This document shows, in pieces, positions 14,207 to 16,228 of a DNA stretch of 16,228 bases. The position numbers were made by a program, and so were the translations under genes. Where the stretch lies: contig JAFGQM010000003.1 of the NCBI GenBank assembly GCA_016935655.1, forward strand, positions 1 to 16,228, read 5' to 3'. Within the stretch, counting starts at the first letter, position 1. Every line of letters begins with the position of its first letter. Source of the stretch: Candidatus Altarchaeota archaeon (GTDB lineage Archaea > Altiarchaeota > Altiarchaeia > JAFGQM01). The notes under the pieces are model-generated. The model was not told the DNA's origin. It ran no database searches and saw nothing but the letters and a program-made list of their open reading frames with translations.

Positions 14207-14611
14207 ATGCCACATTCGAAGAGCCTTTCTATGTACTGGAGGAGGATACCGCAGTGGTACCGGCTGGAGGGGGTGAAGTGCGAGACCTGCGGCAAGAACT
14301 ATTTCCCCTCCAGGGCCATATGCCCCACGTGCAGGAGGGAGGGAAAGATCGTCCCTAAGGACCTAGTCGGCAGGGGAAAGATCTTCTCTTATACTGTAGT
14401 CCATGCCACGCCCAGCGGATGGGAGCTGCAGAGCCCTTATATAATAGCGATTATAGAACTCGAAGAAGGCCCGAAGCTCACAGCGCAGGTGGTCAACTGC
14501 AAGCCCGACGAGGCCAAGATAGGGAAGGAGGTGGAGATGATCTTCAGGAAGATACTGGACACCGGGGATGGCATAATCCACTACGGGTACAAGTTCCAGC
14601 CAGTTTATTAA
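14207..14611 (+). CDS. DUF35 (Zn-ribbon/OB-fold) acyl-CoA-binding scaffold protein
   Basis: This 134-residue protein has a rubredoxin-like zinc ribbon with C25, C28, C39 and C42 (KCETCG and CPTC), then an OB fold (about 45-134) containing GRGKIFSYTVVHATPSGW and IIAIIELEEGPKLTAQVV. The N-terminal helix with MYWRRIPQWYRLEG (9-22) is the usual CoA-contacting part. In methanogens a DUF35 protein of this type bridges thiolase and HMG-CoA synthase and helps channel acetoacetyl-CoA. Those genes are usually together; here they lie about 7.2 kb upstream. Because no other DUF35 is visible next to them, this is a good candidate for the missing subunit, though that is inference. AGAGG (14199-14203) may be a ribosome binding site. 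It converges on the next gene with no spacer between the stops. Confidence 0.92.
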   Translation: MPHSKSLSMYWRRIPQWYRLEGVKCETCGKNYFPSRAICPTCRREGKIVPKDLVGRGKIFSYTVVHATPSGWELQSPYIIAIIELEEGPKLTAQVVNCKPDEAKIGKEVEMIFRKILDTGDGIIHYGYKFQPVY

Positions 14612-14953
14612 CTACTGCCAGAACAATTTCTCGGTTATCCCGTTTTGTTTGATGTCAAAATGGAAATCACGGCATTTGCCACCTGGGTTGCCCTGGACCC
14701 CCGTTTCAATGAGGCCGGTAGTGTGCCATAAATGAACAATGATTACGGAATCTTTAGGTTCAATAGTCGCATAGAACTCTGAAGGGTTCTCACCATCCCG
14801 CTTGAGCTCTTCGATTACTTTTTGGATTATGCCCCCTTGCTCTTGGGGGAAAGATTTCAAGTCTACCGGATGCTTGGCTCCCACTGCCTTGGCACGTTCA
14901 TCCACCATAGACCCGCTAGCCATAGTATCATTAGGATTAGCTGGGTTAAACAT
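14612..14953 (-). CDS. Small protein of unknown function (113 residues)
   Basis: I do not recognise this family. The ATG at 14951-14953 overlaps the stop of the upstream gene (TGATG); a GTG three bases earlier is an alternative start. The protein is soluble, with a helical first half (GGIIQKVIEELKRDG) and a strand-rich second half (EFYATIEPKDSVIIVHLWH, then CRDFHFDIKQNGITEKLFWQ). VHLWHTTG and the C-terminal LFWQ are the most distinctive parts and would be good probes for relatives. Tight coupling to the AIR-synthase-like gene suggests they are made together. There is no signal peptide, membrane segment or obvious metal site beyond one His and one Cys. Confidence 0.7.
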   Translation of the reverse strand: MFNPANPNDTMASGSMVDERAKAVGAKHPVDLKSFPQEQGGIIQKVIEELKRDGENPSEFYATIEPKDSVIIVHLWHTTGLIETGVQGNPGGKCRDFHFDIKQNGITEKLFWQ

Positions 14954-15858
14954 CACGGATTAGGCCTCTTGAACGGGTTCTCCCTTATGAGCTCCTGCAT
15001 CCTTTGCGCGGTTATTATCTCCTCCCCGCCCATCGTCACAGCCAGACTCTTCGTCACCTGGCCCATCTCTATCACGGGGCATGAATGCCTGGCCGCAATG
15101 GAGACTATCTTCTCTTTTTCGTTTTTGGAGACTGCTGCCATGTAAGTGCCCAGGTACCTGGAGAAGCTCTGGAAGGGTATGGAGGTTATCTTGAAGCCCT
15201 TGTGGGCTTTTATCATCATTTCAATCAAATTGCCGAACCAGCCGCCCCTAGAGGCGTCCTTGGATGCGTGGACGTCCACCTTCTGTATGCACTCCAGGAA
15301 GGTCTCGAACTTCCTCTTCGCGCGCGCGACGCGCTCTCCGACTTCCCCCTCGACCGGCTGTCCGAGCATGAGTATGGTATCCCCTGCGCGCGCAGTGGAG
15401 TCCGGGATTATCTTGTCTGTGATAAGTTTTCCGACAACCGTAAATGAGATGCAGGGTGTCAGATCGTTCTCCATCTGCGTGTTCCCGCCCACCAGAGGGA
15501 CCCCCAAACCGTCGCTCTGCTTCTTGAGGGCTTGGGCGACCTCCAGGGACTGCTCCACGCTGCCCACCTGCATCGAATCGAGAGCGAATAGCGGCTTAGC
15601 GCCCATGACCACTATGTCAGAACAGGTATGGATAAGGCCAGTCTTCATACCTATCTTAAGGGGATAAGGCCCCTCCATGTTGTAGACCATGTCCCCCACC
15701 ACTATCGCATCGTCGCCCTGCTGAACCCCCGTTATGAGCTTCTCCACCTTCTTGTCCATGTGCCAGAAGGTCCTCCTGACCGGATTGGTCTCGGATATGT
15801 GCCCTATGGAGCGCTCTATCTCATGCTTCGACTGGGGAGTAGAATCGGATTCTTTCAT
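14953..15858 (-). CDS. AIR-synthase/SelD-superfamily ATP-binding protein
   Basis: This 301-residue protein belongs to the PurM/SelD/ThiL/HypE superfamily. The N-terminal part has GDDAIVVGD (48-56), MKTGLIHTCSDIVVMGAKPL (71-90), the superfamily signature that lines the ATP and metal site, and VGGNTQ (123-128). The C-terminal part has DASRGGWFGNLIEMM (201-215), matching the 'D.S.GGl...l.e.' segment. It lacks a Cys/Sec at the SelD catalytic position, so it is not a selenophosphate synthetase in the strict sense. It resembles 'AIR synthase-related' proteins of archaea, including one called methanogenesis marker 2, but the substrate is unknown. An internal Met34 is a possible later start. It probably forms an operon with the small downstream gene. 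Confidence 0.8.
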   Translation of the reverse strand: MKESDSTPQSKHEIERSIGHISETNPVRRTFWHMDKKVEKLITGVQQGDDAIVVGDMVYNMEGPYPLKIGMKTGLIHTCSDIVVMGAKPLFALDSMQVGSVEQSLEVAQALKKQSDGLGVPLVGGNTQMENDLTPCISFTVVGKLITDKIIPDSTARAGDTILMLGQPVEGEVGERVARAKRKFETFLECIQKVDVHASKDASRGGWFGNLIEMMIKAHKGFKITSIPFQSFSRYLGTYMAAVSKNEKEKIVSIAARHSCPVIEMGQVTKSLAVTMGGEEIITAQRMQELIRENPFKRPNP

Positions 15859-15921
15859 GATGTAATTTAGAAGGATTAATTAGTAAAATGGGGGAGTTAG
15901 ATACTGCTTCGATGGACTGTC

Positions 15922-16228
15922 TTACCGCCCCAGCTCGTCCTCGACCGACTTGACGACAATCCCCTTGCCCTTCGTGAACTCGATCGGGTGGATGTCCTCG
16001 CTGTGGTCGCTCCCGCGCATCTTCCTGATTATCATGTTCCTTCCGCTCTGCGCGCCAAGGGAGATGTAGTGCAGGGTTATCACCGTGTCTACTATATACT
16101 CCTCCACCTCATGCTTCGAGTAGCTCCTGCTGGACTCCGGGATCTCAGAGACCAAGAGCGAGGTGAGGTTGTTTGCCTTGAGCAGGTAATTGAGTTTTAG
16201 AATGTCGGACCTTATCTGGTTCTCGTCC
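15922..16228 (-). CDS. KaiC-like RecA-family ATPase, C-terminal 101 residues (cut by right edge)
   Basis: The frame is open to the right edge and ends with TAA at 15922-15924. The visible part reads DENQIRSDILKLNYLLKANN and continues with LLVSEIPESSRSYSKHEVEEYIVDTVI. It then reaches LHYISLGAQSGRNMIIRKMRGSDH and SEDIHPIEFTKGKGIVVKS, the C-terminal half of archaeal KaiC-like ATPases. The KMRGxxHSEDIHPxEF motif is diagnostic. Walker A and B lie outside the window, so activity cannot be judged. Archaeal KaiC paralogues take part in signalling and motility. It is followed by the SelD-like gene on the same strand after a gap of about 63 bp that contains an AT-rich possible promoter (TAATTAAT near 15876-15885). 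Confidence 0.92.
   Translation of the reverse strand, partial: DENQIRSDILKLNYLLKANNLTSLLVSEIPESSRSYSKHEVEEYIVDTVITLHYISLGAQSGRNMIIRKMRGSDHSEDIHPIEFTKGKGIVVKSVEDELGR

Noticed and set aside
14953..15858. True selenophosphate synthetase
   Set aside because: The superfamily ATP-site motifs are present but the SelD catalytic Cys/Sec region is not.

Overview
The window looks like a compact archaeal chromosome segment. It carries archaeal elongation factor 1-beta with its zinc-ribbon neighbour, archaeal-type HMG-CoA synthase and thiolase, a DUF35 protein, a class III signal-peptide pilin, a PIN/VirB11-like/KH ATPase, a CBS-DUF835 protein and a KaiC-like ATPase. Arg is mostly AGG/AGA, TATA-type box A elements lie about 22-35 nt before many starts, and several genes appear to have very short leaders. 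The lineage cannot be fixed from this window; a euryarchaeal or DPANN-type genome is plausible but is inference.

Layout. 1-376 (-): 5' part of an unrecognised gene cut by the left edge. 435-1445 (-): AttH/CrtC-like beta-barrel protein. 1536-1947 (+): zinc-ribbon protein and aEF-1beta. 1953-4520 (-): AbrB-type regulator, PIN-ATPase-KH protein (ATGA overlap) and a class III pilin. 4667-4759 (+): possible 30-codon peptide after a tandem 11-bp repeat. 4772-7773 (+): HMG-CoA synthase, thiolase and aspartate dehydrogenase operon. 7779-10937 (-): 1052-residue ankyrin-repeat protein. 10938-11129: AT-rich intergenic stretch with repeated TATA-like elements. 11130-12041 (-): NadC. 12088-13089 (-): helical-repeat protein of unknown function. 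13190-14137 (-): CBS-CBS-DUF835 protein, divergent from 14207-14611 (+), the DUF35 acyl-CoA-binding protein. 14612-15858 (-): AIR-synthase/SelD-like protein overlapping a small orphan. 15922-16228 (-): C-terminal part of a KaiC-like ATPase cut by the right edge.

How the genes fit together. HMG-CoA synthase, thiolase and DUF35 should form the first enzyme complex of the mevalonate (isoprenoid lipid) pathway, although DUF35 here is about 7 kb from its partners. NadX and NadC are two steps of de novo NAD synthesis from aspartate; they flank the ankyrin gene. The AbrB/PIN-ATPase pair is translationally coupled and sits beside a pilin-like gene.

No intergenic stretch exceeds 300 bases. The longest (4521-4771, 251 bp) holds two promoter-like boxes, the tandem repeat and the possible small peptide. 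I saw no tRNA, rRNA, CRISPR array, insertion sequence or attachment site.
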